From Bacteroidota bacterium (lineage in GTDB: Bacteria; Bacteroidota; Bacteroidia; Chitinophagales; Chitinophagaceae), in assembly GCA_018970395.1 (NCBI GenBank), contig JAGWWM010000018.1, positions 1-42,740 of the forward strand: a stretch of DNA of 42,740 nucleotides, given 5' to 3'. Below the pieces are notes generated by a model that saw nothing but the letters and a program-made list of their open reading frames with translations, was not told the DNA's origin and did not search any database. Below, one piece after another: positions 7,596-16,226 of this stretch; position 1 is the first letter of the stretch; each line of letters starts with the position of its first letter. Both the position numbers and the translations under genes were made by a program.

Positions 7596-8471
7596 TTATC
7601 CTTCATCCAAATATCTTTTGGTAATGGGCTGATAAGAATCAATTCTTCTGTCGCGCAGAAAAGGCCAGTGTGTTCTGTATTGATCTGTCTTGCTTAAATC
7701 CAGTGTTTCTACCTGTACTTCTTCTTGATCGTGGCTGCCTTGATATAAAACAGTTCCGAATGGATTGCTGATGAAAGATCCGCCCCAGAATTGCATGCGA
7801 CCTTCCTGTTCAAAACCCACACGATTCACACTAACTACATGTACTCCATTGGCAACGGCATGACTACGCTGTATGGTTTGCCAGGCATTGTATTGCTCTT
7901 TGTTGGTTACTTCATCCTGTGAAGTCGCCCAGCCGATGGCGGTGGGATAGAAAAGAATTTCGGCTCCCATCAATGCTGTTATGCGCGCAGCTTCCGGATA
8001 CCACTGATCCCAACAGATCAATACGCCGATGCTCGCATATTTTGTTTTGAAAACTTTATATCCTAAATCACCGGGGGTAAAATAAAACTTTTCATAATAG
8101 GCCGGATCATCCGGTATATGCATCTTTCTATACTTGCCCAGATAAGTGCCATCCGCATCCAATACCGCTGTTGTGTTGTGATACAAACCCTGCGCTCTTT
8201 TTTCAAACAAAGAGGCAATGATTACTACTTTTAATTCATTGGCAAGTTTTGAGAGTATATCCGTTGAAGGCCCGGGAATGGATTCCGCTAAAGAAAAGTT
8301 ATCATGATTTTCTTCATCGCAGAAATAGAGAGAAGTGAACAGCTCCTGCAGGCAAACAATCTGCGCTCCCTTGGCAGCAGCGGCTTTGATTCTTTCTATC
8401 GCTTTAGCGAGATTGTTGTCTTTTTCGGCAGTACAACTCATTTGCACCAGCCCTACTCTTACCAATGACAT
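7596..8471 (-). CDS. aguB: N-carbamoylputrescine amidase
   Basis: A 291-residue nitrilase-superfamily amidase that converts N-carbamoylputrescine to putrescine, CO2 and ammonia. The Glu-Lys-Cys triad is visible: Glu43 in LQELF, Lys116 in YRKMHIPDDP, and Cys153 in LICWDQWYPEAAR. The ATG at 8471 gives MSLVRVGLVQ, the usual first strand; an upstream in-frame start would add an atypical 11 residues. The aguA start lies within a few bases of its stop, so translation is probably coupled. A TAATTTTG -7-like element lies about 20 bp upstream, without a clear TTG partner. Confidence 0.93.
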   Translation of the reverse strand: MSLVRVGLVQMSCTAEKDNNLAKAIERIKAAAAKGAQIVCLQELFTSLYFCDEENHDNFSLAESIPGPSTDILSKLANELKVVIIASLFEKRAQGLYHNTTAVLDADGTYLGKYRKMHIPDDPAYYEKFYFTPGDLGYKVFKTKYASIGVLICWDQWYPEAARITALMGAEILFYPTAIGWATSQDEVTNKEQYNAWQTIQRSHAVANGVHVVSVNRVGFEQEGRMQFWGGSFISNPFGTVLYQGSHDQEEVQVETLDLSKTDQYRTHWPFLRDRRIDSYQPITKRYLDEG

Positions 8472-8549
8472 AAGCGAGAATTTCTGCAAAATTAAGGTAA
8501 GCAAACAGGAATGAATCTTTTTTTGAGTTGCAAATCTGAGCGGGGAACA

Positions 8550-9392
8550 CTATTTGTCTTTTTCCCATTCGAGTTTGCCTTCTTCTGAATAGAAACGAAC
8601 GTGTTTCAATTGTCCGGAATCATCATATGTTTTCCAGGCATGGATTTTTTTTCCTTTCCGGTACGCTCCTTTTTCAGTTTCTGCTTTTCTGTAGTTGTAA
8701 TGGATCCAAATATGTTCTTTGAGTCCGTTTTGGTAGTACCCTGAATCTGTAATTGCGCCGCTTGAGGTATAATCTGTGAATTCACCATCGTGAAGACAGG
8801 AAATAAAAGGAGGATGATAAAGATGTGGTTTATCGTTATTGTGTAAGACTAATGCTTCCAGAGTATTAACCGAAGGTAATTTAGTATTGTTAAATGAGTA
8901 AGCGGCTTTCATGAAATGCAAAATACTTTTTCCTTCTTTTAAATATTGTTTGGTCAAAACATATTTCTGATACCTGGGATGCTTTGTTTTTATTTCCTCC
9001 AGCACCCTGAAAAAAAGATCTGCATCATATTTTCTTTTATGAATCAGTATCCCATTGCGATCCCATACCTTCCAGATGCCATCGGGGATTCCTTTTACGA
9101 AATATCCTGAATCAAGCATATTCCCATTACGATGATAGCTAACCCATTGACCTGAAAGTTTTTTCTTTTTTACACTACCTCTAAAAAGGATGCTTCCATT
9201 CCGATCTCCTTCAATAGGGCCTTTTGCTTCTATCTGAAGTGCAGTTTCATTTGAAATAGCTGATGACGATTCTAAAGGCAATGTGAAAATGAAATTACCC
9301 GCTTGTTTTTTGGATACAATAGAAATATGTTGTCCTAATGCAGGAGCAGTGTAAAAAACGAATAAACAAATAATAATCGAATGTAAAGGCAT
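8550..9392 (-). CDS. Exported MORN/YwqK-like repeat protein of unknown function
   Basis: About 280 residues. The ATG at 9392 gives MPLHSIIICLFVFYTAPALG, a signal peptide; two codons earlier there is only a TTG. The mature protein contains repeated units of the MORN/YwqK kind, with the theme G-x-W-x-x-Y-x-x-NG followed by a SGYFVKG-like strand: GQWVSYHRNGNMLDSGYF, GIWKVWDRNGILIHKRKY, GEFTDYTSSGAITDSGYY and AWKTYDDSGQLKHVRFY. Annotation pipelines often call such proteins YwqK-family antitoxins, but no toxin partner is next to it and the signal peptide argues for a periplasmic or surface location. The role is unknown. Confidence 0.7.
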   Translation of the reverse strand: MPLHSIIICLFVFYTAPALGQHISIVSKKQAGNFIFTLPLESSSAISNETALQIEAKGPIEGDRNGSILFRGSVKKKKLSGQWVSYHRNGNMLDSGYFVKGIPDGIWKVWDRNGILIHKRKYDADLFFRVLEEIKTKHPRYQKYVLTKQYLKEGKSILHFMKAAYSFNNTKLPSVNTLEALVLHNNDKPHLYHPPFISCLHDGEFTDYTSSGAITDSGYYQNGLKEHIWIHYNYRKAETEKGAYRKGKKIHAWKTYDDSGQLKHVRFYSEEGKLEWEKDK

Positions 9393-9415
9393 CCTCAATC
9401 GTTGTAAGAGTGAAG

Positions 9416-9443
9416 CAAATCTAATTCGAAAAGTGTTATCAAA
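9416..9443 (-). promoter_or_regulatory. Candidate promoter of the YwqK-like gene
   Basis: Read on the minus strand, TTTG (complement of 9440-9443) and TAGATTTG (complement of 9416-9423) are separated by 16 bp. The -7 box fits TAnnTTTG exactly; the spacing is one base shorter than the usual 17-23. It lies 24 bp upstream of the ATG. Confidence 0.4.
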
Positions 9444-9450
9444 CAGATAA

Positions 9451-9468
9451 TATTCGTTATTCGTTACG
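9451..9468. repeat. Half-unit of the ATTCGTT repeat at the ppc 3' end
   Basis: TATTCGTTATTCGTTACG overlaps the ppc stop codon. It matches the arm units of the palindromes at 6482-6542 and 14769-14832. No second arm is evident here. Confidence 0.45.
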
Positions 9469-12007
9469 CTGAATTCCTCGCTGCATTGATGATGCCGAAA
9501 GAAGAACGGATAATCAGTTTTTCATATACCGGCAACAATTCATTTTTCTTTCTGCTTTCCTGCATGGCTCGATATTGTGCAAGGGCAAACTGCTGAATCG
9601 TAATCAGTGGCAGCACAATTCTTTCCCTCATCTGAACAGAGAGGGCATCCACCGGATAATCTTCCATCAATTCTTTCTTCCCGCTTAATTTCAGTATATA
9701 TTTTTTGGTGAGCTCATATTCTTCAAAAATCATGTTCCATATTACTCCATAAACAGGATGATCTGCCATGTATGCTGTTAAGGGGAAATAGCATTTCTTC
9801 ATCGCCATCTCGCAATTGTCAATCAATGTTTTGATGAACAAAGATTGCCGGTATAAATCCTGCACCATTGAAAATTTTCCGGCGGCATCCATTTGCTGTA
9901 AGGCAGTGCCTAAACCATAATATCCCGTTACATTTTGTTTGAGCTGACTCCATGCGCCCACATAAGGAATAGCACGAAGATCTTTTAATTCCAGTCGGGT
10001 GGACGTACCGCGTTTGGTGGGACGACTCGCAATATTGGTATCACTGTAGAAGCGCAGCGGACTGGTTTCCACCAGATATTGCATGAAGTACGGATGCTCT
10101 TTTAAGGCGATATACGACTCATAACTTTTTTCCGACAATTCTTGTATGAGCATTTCTTCAGCTTCGCTGAATTCTTTTCTTCCTCCGGTGAATAAATCAT
10201 TGCTGATGCCGGCGCTCAGTAGTTGTTCCATATTGTACTGCGCTGCATCGGTGGTGCCGAAATTAGAACTCACTGTTTGTCCTTGTACGGTAAGCTGAAT
10301 TTCTTTATTCGAAATATTCTTACCCATCGAAGCATAAAACTTATGCGTTTTACCACCACCTCTGGCGGGTGGACCGCCTCTTCCGTCGAAGAAGATAACA
10401 TCCACTTCATATTGTCTGGATAGTTGCGTTAGGGCTTCTTTCGCTTTATAGATACTCCAGTTCGCCATCAGATAACCGCCGTCTTTAGTGCCATCACTAA
10501 AGCCCAGCATGATGGTTTGTTTTTTCTTTCTCCTTTTCAAATGCGTTGCATACAATGGATGTTCATAGAGCTGTCTCATGATATCACCTGCATGGGTTAA
10601 ATCATCAATGGTTTCGAAGAGTGGAACAATATCTATATTCAACTCGCTCGGTTCCCAACCTGAGATATGGAAGAGTTGCATAACCTCCAATACTTGATCG
10701 GCGCTCTGGCACTGACTAATGATATACCGATGGCAGCCCGCCTCTCCATTCATCTGCTGAATGGAACGAATGGCTTTCATGGTTTCAAGCGTATCTTTTA
10801 CAATAGACTCCTCTGCAATTAAGGCATCATTAACTTTGAAATCGGGTAGCAGTTCAAAGTTCAGTTTCTCCTCTTTGTTTTTGAGTGTCTGCAATACTTT
10901 ATGATGCATGGAACTGTCCTGGCGGACATCAAGAGATGCAAAATGCAAACCAAAAAGTTGCACTCTTCCAATCAGTGATTCTACCTGTTGTACAAATAAA
11001 CCATTGTGCTGATAAATGAGAATGTTTCTGATTTCCTGTAAAGCGTTCAGAATTTCTTCCTGCGTAAGCGAAGTAGTATAACCGGGAATAAAAATATTAT
11101 CGTAGAGTTTTTGTTCCAGGGCTGCCAGCAGATGATCCACTCCTTTGAAAGTGAGTCGGCGTTTTAGTTTGCGTACATCCAGATAGTAACATTTGATAAT
11201 AGAACCTCTGAGTGCTGCCGCAACTTTTAAGGTTGTTTCTGTCGTTACAAAAGGATTCCCGTCTCTGTCGCCACCCGGCCAGAAGCCCATACGAATCATC
11301 GGTGGGGTATTGAGCGGATCGAGGTCGAGTGCATTTTTAATCGAAGCAAAAATTTTTCCTGCGGCGGCATAAAACACATTTTCCAGATACCAGATTAAAC
11401 TAACGGCTTCATCAAACGGGGTTGGCTTTTGCCGTTTCAGAAATGGGGTTTTGCCCAATTGCTGCAAGTAGGTATTGATCTGTGCCGTATTATTTTCTGC
11501 AAGTGCTTTTGCCAGATCATTGATGATGCCCAAAACCGAACCCGGATAAAATTGAGTCGGATGGGCTGTGAGTACGAGCCGAATTTCGTAATCACTAAGT
11601 TTGTCAATCAATTCTTTTTGTTTTGCTGAACCAACCGCATCATTGATTAATTGTTTGATGGTGCCGATTCCTTGCATGTCATTCACTTCTCTGAAGGAAG
11701 CGTCTTCAAGTGCATCAAACAACACGATTTGGCGCTCGGCATATTGCACAAAACGGAATAACAAATCGAGTTGTTCCTGTTCGGAATGAAAGCCGGTATG
11801 TCGTTTGAAAAAATCCTCCAGAATTTCGGTCGGACTCATATTTTTCCTGAAACCATCTTCGCAATTGGTCAGCAAAAGAGATAACAAAATCCCCGTCCGC
11901 TCAATGCGATGAAAGGGAAGTGCGGTAAAAAGACTATTGTAGAGCTGGAATTTCAGTCCTACCTGATTTTTAAATTGCTGCAAACCGGCTGCATGAGCGT
12001 GCGACAT
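9464..12007 (-). CDS. ppc: Phosphoenolpyruvate carboxylase
   Basis: About 847 residues; carboxylates PEP to oxaloacetate to refill the TCA cycle. The ATG at 12007 (MSHAHAAGLQQF) is preferred over the TTG three codons upstream. Family motifs are in order: LTAHPTQ with the catalytic His (about 149), GGDRDGNPF (about 245-253), FDGRGGPPARGGG (about 540-552) and GTSTRLELKDLRAIPYVGAW. The C-terminus ends RNSA where most PEP carboxylases end in NTG. This may be a lineage trait, but the tail is normally close to the active site. No phosphorylation extension is present. Its neighbours do not suggest an operon. Confidence 0.95.
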   Translation of the reverse strand: MSHAHAAGLQQFKNQVGLKFQLYNSLFTALPFHRIERTGILLSLLLTNCEDGFRKNMSPTEILEDFFKRHTGFHSEQEQLDLLFRFVQYAERQIVLFDALEDASFREVNDMQGIGTIKQLINDAVGSAKQKELIDKLSDYEIRLVLTAHPTQFYPGSVLGIINDLAKALAENNTAQINTYLQQLGKTPFLKRQKPTPFDEAVSLIWYLENVFYAAAGKIFASIKNALDLDPLNTPPMIRMGFWPGGDRDGNPFVTTETTLKVAAALRGSIIKCYYLDVRKLKRRLTFKGVDHLLAALEQKLYDNIFIPGYTTSLTQEEILNALQEIRNILIYQHNGLFVQQVESLIGRVQLFGLHFASLDVRQDSSMHHKVLQTLKNKEEKLNFELLPDFKVNDALIAEESIVKDTLETMKAIRSIQQMNGEAGCHRYIISQCQSADQVLEVMQLFHISGWEPSELNIDIVPLFETIDDLTHAGDIMRQLYEHPLYATHLKRRKKKQTIMLGFSDGTKDGGYLMANWSIYKAKEALTQLSRQYEVDVIFFDGRGGPPARGGGKTHKFYASMGKNISNKEIQLTVQGQTVSSNFGTTDAAQYNMEQLLSAGISNDLFTGGRKEFSEAEEMLIQELSEKSYESYIALKEHPYFMQYLVETSPLRFYSDTNIASRPTKRGTSTRLELKDLRAIPYVGAWSQLKQNVTGYYGLGTALQQMDAAGKFSMVQDLYRQSLFIKTLIDNCEMAMKKCYFPLTAYMADHPVYGVIWNMIFEEYELTKKYILKLSGKKELMEDYPVDALSVQMRERIVLPLITIQQFALAQYRAMQESRKKNELLPVYEKLIIRSSFGIINAARNSA

Positions 12008-12160
12008 AAATTTCAATTTTTAATGCAGGCAACCGAGGTAATGGACTTCATACGTTTATGAATTTCCCTTTGCGAAGGTAGGAAGAAAGAAATTTACGAG
12101 TGTTTGTCTATTATAGTATCACTTTGAAGAATAATGTACATTTACAGATAAATAATTTTT

Positions 12161-12652
12161 ATGCCTTCATTTGATATGGTTTCCAAGGTGGATGCTCAGG
12201 CATTGGATAATGCCGTGAATGTAACACTCAAAGAAATAACCAACCGATTTGATTTCAAGGGAAGTCATGTGGTGATTGACCTGAATAAAAAAGAATTTAA
12301 AATTTCCATTGAAGTGGAAGATGACATGAAATTGCGTCAGCTGATGGATGTGCTGATTAGCAGGGCTCATAAACAAGGTATTGCCCCGGAGGCTTTTGAT
12401 CAGAGCAAGTCGCCCTTTCAAAGCGGGAAGCTGTTGAAACAGGAAGTGAGTGTGCGCAACGGACTCCGTCAGGAAGATGCCAAGAAGATTGTCAAACAAA
12501 TCAAGGAGAGCGGGCTGAAGGTGCAGGCGTCCATTCAGGACGATCTGGTACGGGTAACTGGTAAAAAAATTGATGACCTGCAGGAGGTTATACAGGCATC
12601 GAAAGGCTGGGGCCTGGGCATTCCCCTTCAATATGAGAATATGCGATCCTAA
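12161..12652 (+). CDS. yajQ: YajQ-family nucleotide-binding protein (DUF520)
   Basis: A 163-residue cytoplasmic protein starting MPSFDMVSKVDAQALDNAVN and containing NRFDFKGSH and LKVQASIQDDLVRVTGKK, the characteristic strands of the two-domain YajQ fold. Members bind nucleotides or RNA, and in Xanthomonas cyclic-di-GMP; the role in this phylum is not established. The length is normal. It diverges from ppc across a 153-bp gap that holds a TACCTTCG -7-like element facing ppc. The promoter of rpmE2 begins 9 bp after its stop, so the two are probably transcribed separately. Confidence 0.93.
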   Translation: MPSFDMVSKVDAQALDNAVNVTLKEITNRFDFKGSHVVIDLNKKEFKISIEVEDDMKLRQLMDVLISRAHKQGIAPEAFDQSKSPFQSGKLLKQEVSVRNGLRQEDAKKIVKQIKESGLKVQASIQDDLVRVTGKKIDDLQEVIQASKGWGLGIPLQYENMRS

Positions 12653-12661
12653 ATCTATTCT

Positions 12662-12693
12662 TTTGGCAACTATGGCCACATTTCCTATCTTTG
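12662..12693 (+). promoter_or_regulatory. Promoter of rpmE2
   Basis: TTTG (12662-12665), a 20-bp spacer and TATCTTTG (12686-12693) match the Bacteroidota housekeeping consensus exactly. Transcription would start near 12700 and leave a leader of about 45 nt with a GCACGG/TCGTGC hairpin (12711-12728). Confidence 0.75.
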
Positions 12694-12744
12694 CTCTCCT
12701 TAAAAAATCCGCACGGTCGGAATCGTGCACAAAATCAATGAATT

Positions 12745-12993
12745 ATGAAAAAAGAGTTACATCCCTCCAATTACCGTTTCGTCGTTTTTAAAGACATGAG
12801 TAATGGTTATTCTTTTCTCACCCGTTCCACTGCCAATTCAAAAGAAACGGTAAAATGGGAAGACGGGAATGAGTATCCTGTCATTAAACTGGAGATTTCC
12901 AATACCAGCCACCCTTTCTTTACCGGACAAAATGTACTGGTAGATACGGCAGGACGTATTGACAAGTTCAAGAAGAAATACGCAAAAAAGTAA
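12745..12993 (+). CDS. rpmE2: 50S ribosomal protein L31, type B
   Basis: An 82-residue ribosomal protein of the large subunit. [28 protein letters not shown] and the basic end KFKKKYAKK are typical. It lacks the CxxC zinc ligands of the A-type L31, so it is the zinc-independent form often favoured under zinc limitation. It is preceded by its own promoter and a short leader hairpin. Confidence 0.95.
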   Translation: MKKELHPSNYRFVVFKDMSNGYSFLTRSTANSKETVKWEDGNEYPVIKLEISNTSHPFFTGQNVLVDTAGRIDKFKKKYAKK

Positions 12994-13105
12994 TTGGTTT
13001 CTAAATTGTTTAAATAATTTCTTTCTTTTTTGCTTTTTTCTATACAATTTGGGATAAATACATTATTATTGCTCTGTATTAAATTTTTATAAACTAAAAA
13101 ATGTT

Positions 13106-13543
13106 ATGAGCATGAAAAATCTTGCACTACTGTTATTTGTTTTTGTAAGTCTATCACAAATCTCTTGTAAGAAAGATTCCAATTCAGGAGGAACGAATGC
13201 AGCCTCTATTATTGGGAAATGGACGATTGCCGGTGCTAAAGTTAAATATACAGCCCCCCCAGAACCGCCAGCTGAACAGAACGTACCCTTATCCGGTACT
13301 ATAGAGTTTAAATCTGACGGTACTGCAACTGCTTGCATTACAGGAGATCCTTGCACCACTGATAAGTATAAAATCTCCGGTTCTACTTTGACGGTTGCTG
13401 ATGGTGATGATTTTACCACTGACCCTACTGTTTTAACCATACAATCTTTAACAGCCAATAGTTTGGTTTTGTATCAGAAAGAAACAGAAACGGTAATGGG
13501 GGATACTGTTACTACCGAGACAACTATTACGCTTACTCGTTGA
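13106..13543 (+). CDS. Small lipoprotein, lipocalin-like, unknown function
   Basis: A 145-residue predicted lipoprotein. It begins with a hydrophobic leader ending in a lipobox (SQISC, Cys21), followed by KKDSNSGG. The mature part has IIGKWTIAGAKV and GTIEFKSDGTATAC, the opening strands of lipocalin-like domain proteins common in Bacteroidota, then alternating beta strands such as YKISGSTLTVADGDDF. A Cys pair (ACITGDPC) may form a disulphide. The start could also be the ATG two codons later. It is a single gene with its own terminator. Confidence 0.75.
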   Translation: MSMKNLALLLFVFVSLSQISCKKDSNSGGTNAASIIGKWTIAGAKVKYTAPPEPPAEQNVPLSGTIEFKSDGTATACITGDPCTTDKYKISGSTLTVADGDDFTTDPTVLTIQSLTANSLVLYQKETETVMGDTVTTETTITLTR

Positions 13544-13568
13544 CAGATTATTCTTAAATTGAATTATA

Positions 13569-13597
13569 GCCGCAGTTTCCACACTGCGGCTTTTTTT
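13569..13597 (+). terminator. Intrinsic terminator after the lipocalin-like gene
   Basis: GCCGCAGT (13569-13576) pairs with ACTGCGGC (13583-13590), with a 6-nt loop and seven Ts following. The T-run overlaps the stop codon of convergent ychF. Confidence 0.9.
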
Positions 13598-14696
13598 ATA
13601 CATTAAATCTGAAATGCATCACATCTCCATCTTTCACCAAGTATTCTTTTCCTTCAATTCGTAGTTTGCCGGCTTCCCGACAAGCGGCTTCCGTTTTATA
13701 CTGCATATAATCGCTGAAGGCAATTACTTCCGCTTTGATGAAACCTCTTTCGAAATCGGTATGAATGACGCCCGCGCATTGTGGCGCTTTCCAGCCCTTG
13801 TGGAAAGTCCAGGCGCGTACTTCCTGCACCCCGGCGGTGAAGTAGGTCTGCAGATTGAGTAGCTGATAGGTGCTGCGAATCAAACGATTCAGGGCGGGCT
13901 CTGTCATTTTATATTCATCCATGAACAATTGCTTGTCATCTGCATCTTCCATTTCACTGATTTGAGCTTCAATGGTATTGTTCATTACAATCATCTCTGC
14001 GCCTTCTTCTTTCACAGCAGCTGCCAGTGCCTCAGAGAATTTATTGCCGGTATGCATGCTTGCTTCATCTACATTCGCCACATATAATACCGGTTTGGCG
14101 GTAAGGAGAAAAGAGTCTGCGATAGCAGGGAGCTCAGCGCTGTTCAGGTCTAAAGTGCGTACACTTTTTCCCTGTTCCAGACAAGACTTGCATTTCAGCA
14201 GTACTTCCAGTTCTGCTTTGGCTTTCACATCTCCGGCTTTGGCTTGTTTTTCGATGCGTTGTATTTTCTTTTCTACGGTTTCCAGATCCTTCAACTGCAA
14301 TTCCGTATCAATGATTTCTTTATCGCCTACCGGATTAATGGCACCTTCTTCCCGCAATACGTTCTCATCTTCAAAGCAACGGATTACATGAATGATAGCA
14401 TCTACTTCACGGATATTGGCGAGAAATTTATTCCCTAATCCTTCTCCTTTGCTAGCGCCTTTTACCAGACCGGCAATGTCCACGATTTCAATTTGGGCAG
14501 GAACGATTTTTTCCGGCTGCACCAATGCGGCAAGCTGTTGCAGTCTTTCATCGGGGACATCTACCAGTCCTACATTGGGCTCAATGGTACAGAAACGGTA
14601 ATTGCTGGCCTGTGCTTTTGCACTGTTGCTGACCGCATTGAACAAAGTGGATTTTCCGACATTGGGGAGACCTACGATACCCGCTTTTAATCCCAT
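13596..14696 (-). CDS. ychF: Redox-regulated ATPase YchF (Obg-family, OLA1-like)
   Basis: A 366-residue P-loop protein of the Obg group that prefers ATP and associates with ribosomes. G1 is GLPNVGKST (about 8-16), G3 is DIAGLVKGASKGEGLG, and the G4 position reads NVDE instead of NKxD, the hallmark of YchF. A coiled-coil insert (VEKKIQRIEKQ) and a C-terminal TGS domain (YFTAGVQEVRAWTFHKG) follow. The length is normal. A TATCTTTG box and an adjacent palindrome lie just upstream. Confidence 0.96.
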   Translation of the reverse strand: MGLKAGIVGLPNVGKSTLFNAVSNSAKAQASNYRFCTIEPNVGLVDVPDERLQQLAALVQPEKIVPAQIEIVDIAGLVKGASKGEGLGNKFLANIREVDAIIHVIRCFEDENVLREEGAINPVGDKEIIDTELQLKDLETVEKKIQRIEKQAKAGDVKAKAELEVLLKCKSCLEQGKSVRTLDLNSAELPAIADSFLLTAKPVLYVANVDEASMHTGNKFSEALAAAVKEEGAEMIVMNNTIEAQISEMEDADDKQLFMDEYKMTEPALNRLIRSTYQLLNLQTYFTAGVQEVRAWTFHKGWKAPQCAGVIHTDFERGFIKAEVIAFSDYMQYKTEAACREAGKLRIEGKEYLVKDGDVMHFRFNV

Positions 14697-14715
14697 AAAT
14701 ATTTTTTTGAGTTTG

Positions 14716-14746
14716 CAAAGATAGGGAGGTTAACAGTTAAACTGTT
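14716..14746 (-). promoter_or_regulatory. ychF promoter -7 box with adjacent operator-like palindrome
   Basis: The complement of 14716-14723 reads TATCTTTG, 19 bp upstream of the ychF ATG. AACAGTT-A-AACTGTT (14732-14746) is a perfect 15-bp palindrome placed where the promoter upstream region would lie. No TTG -33 element is seen, so activator or repressor control is possible. The function is inferred. Confidence 0.45.
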
Positions 14747-14768
14747 GTTGGTTGGAGGTTGTTGCGGT

Positions 14769-14832
14769 ATTCGTTGCTCGTTGTTCGATATTCGCTTTTC
14801 GAAAAACGAGAAACAATGGACGAATAACGAAT
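14769..14832. repeat. Long imperfect palindrome of the ATTCGTT family
   Basis: The palindrome is centred at 14800/14801 on CTTTTCGAAAAA-like sequence. The outer arms ATTCGTT and AACGAAT match perfectly, and overall about 22 of 32 positions pair. It shares units with the repeat at 6482-6542. A nearby direct repeat, AACGAATCAAC at 14878-14888 and 14902-14912, lies just before the next gene. Confidence 0.6.
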
Positions 14833-14920
14833 CAAGCTATAAACTCCTATCTTCGTTATCTAAACTCCCAAGCATCCAACGAATCAACAAATAAACGTAT
14901 CAACGAATCAACTTTCCATT

Positions 14921-16204
14921 ATGGCATTAAGCAGAATCTGGAGTTCGTTCATCATCGTGGCGATTGTTGCTGCGCTCATTCGTTTTTTTACCCTGCCGGA
15001 GTATCAGGATATTTTTTACTGGATGGTAGTGGGTAAAGCCGATGATGCTGCCAATCTCACACATACAGATGGATTGATTGAAACCTGTAAGGGCGCAGTA
15101 ACCATTTGTTTGAATCTGGTCGGCATCATGGCGCTATTTATGGGACTAATGTCTATTGCGGAAAAGGCAGGGGGCATTCGTTTTTTATCGCGACTCATTG
15201 CTCCCTTTTTTACCAAAATATTTCCGGAAGTACCCAAAGGTCATCCTGCGTTTGGACACATGATGATGAATTTCAGCGCGAATCTCTTAAATCTTGATAA
15301 TGCCGCTACCCCGTTCGGATTAAAAGCAATGGAAAGTTTGCAGGAGCTGAATCCGCAAAAAGAAAAAGCCAGTAATGCGCAGCTTATGTTTTTATGTTTG
15401 CACGCTTCCGGACTTACGCTGATTCCGGTCAGCATTATTGCCGCACGTGCTTCACTGAAAGCAGAAAATCCAACGGATATCTTTGTCCCGTGTATGGTGG
15501 CAACTTTTGCCGCTACTTTAGCAGCAATGATTATTGTTTCCGTCAAACAAAAAATAAAATTATGGCAACCTGCTATTTTAGGATGGGTGCTGGGGATCTC
15601 ATCACTAGTCGCATTGCTGGTGGTGTATCTTACTTCGTTGAATGCGGAGGGCATGCAATCTTTTTCCAAACTGCTGAGTAACGGATTGCTCTTGTTTATT
15701 TTTTTAATTGTGATAACGGGAGGTTTGTATAAAAAAATTGATCTCTTTGACGCATTCATACAAGGTGCCAAAGGAGGTTTTGAAACAGCGGTAAGAATCA
15801 TTCCGTATCTCGTGGGCATGCTGGTAGCTATCAGTATGCTGCGCACCAGTGGCACTTTTGAAATGGTGATGAGTGGATGCAGGCAATTGTTTGTCTGGCT
15901 GGGAACAGACACCCGCTTTGTGGATGGATTGCCGACTGCTTTGATCAAGCCACTCAGCGGAAGCGGAGCGCGCGGGATGATGTTTGATACCATGCAAACT
16001 TTTGGAGTGGATTCTTTCGCCGGACGACTTGCCTGTATTTTGCAGGGATCCAGCGATACAACTTTTTATGTGATTGCAGTGTATTTCGGATCCGTTGCTG
16101 TTCGGCAAACGCGCTATGCGGTAGGAGCCATGTTGCTGGCTGATTTAGTTGGAATGCTGACTGCTATTGTGATGGCGTATTTATTTTTTGGGTATGTTGC
16201 TTAA
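14921..16204 (+). CDS. SpmA-SpmB fusion membrane protein (nucleoside-recognition/gate domain)
   Basis: A 427-residue integral membrane protein. The N-terminal half resembles SpmA (NLVGIMALFMGLMSIAEKAG, NLLNLDNAATPFGLKAM) and the C-terminal half SpmB (GAKGGFETAVRIIPYLVGML, then GLPTALIKPLSGSGARGMM and LQGSSDTTFYVIAVYFG). Each half carries a nucleoside-recognition (gate) domain. In Bacillus the two are separate proteins needed for spore core dehydration; this organism shows no sign of sporulation, so a transport role is more likely, with the substrate unknown. The CDF transporter gene follows 22 bp later, suggesting an operon. Confidence 0.88.
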   Translation: MALSRIWSSFIIVAIVAALIRFFTLPEYQDIFYWMVVGKADDAANLTHTDGLIETCKGAVTICLNLVGIMALFMGLMSIAEKAGGIRFLSRLIAPFFTKIFPEVPKGHPAFGHMMMNFSANLLNLDNAATPFGLKAMESLQELNPQKEKASNAQLMFLCLHASGLTLIPVSIIAARASLKAENPTDIFVPCMVATFAATLAAMIIVSVKQKIKLWQPAILGWVLGISSLVALLVVYLTSLNAEGMQSFSKLLSNGLLLFIFLIVITGGLYKKIDLFDAFIQGAKGGFETAVRIIPYLVGMLVAISMLRTSGTFEMVMSGCRQLFVWLGTDTRFVDGLPTALIKPLSGSGARGMMFDTMQTFGVDSFAGRLACILQGSSDTTFYVIAVYFGSVAVRQTRYAVGAMLLADLVGMLTAIVMAYLFFGYVA

Positions 16205-16226
16205 TTAGAAGACCAAAACGATTGCT

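Noticed and set aside
8550-9392. Calling the YwqK-like gene an antitoxin
   Set aside because: There is no adjacent toxin and it has a signal peptide; the repeat similarity alone does not support the role.
12167-12730. 187-codon minus-strand frame opposite yajQ
   Set aside because: It lies fully over yajQ and the rpmE2 promoter, has no recognisable domain, and yajQ is clearly the real gene.
15241-15993. 250-codon minus-strand frame opposite the SpmA-SpmB fusion
   Set aside because: Shadow of a conserved membrane protein gene; Pro/Ser/Lys-rich with no family signal.
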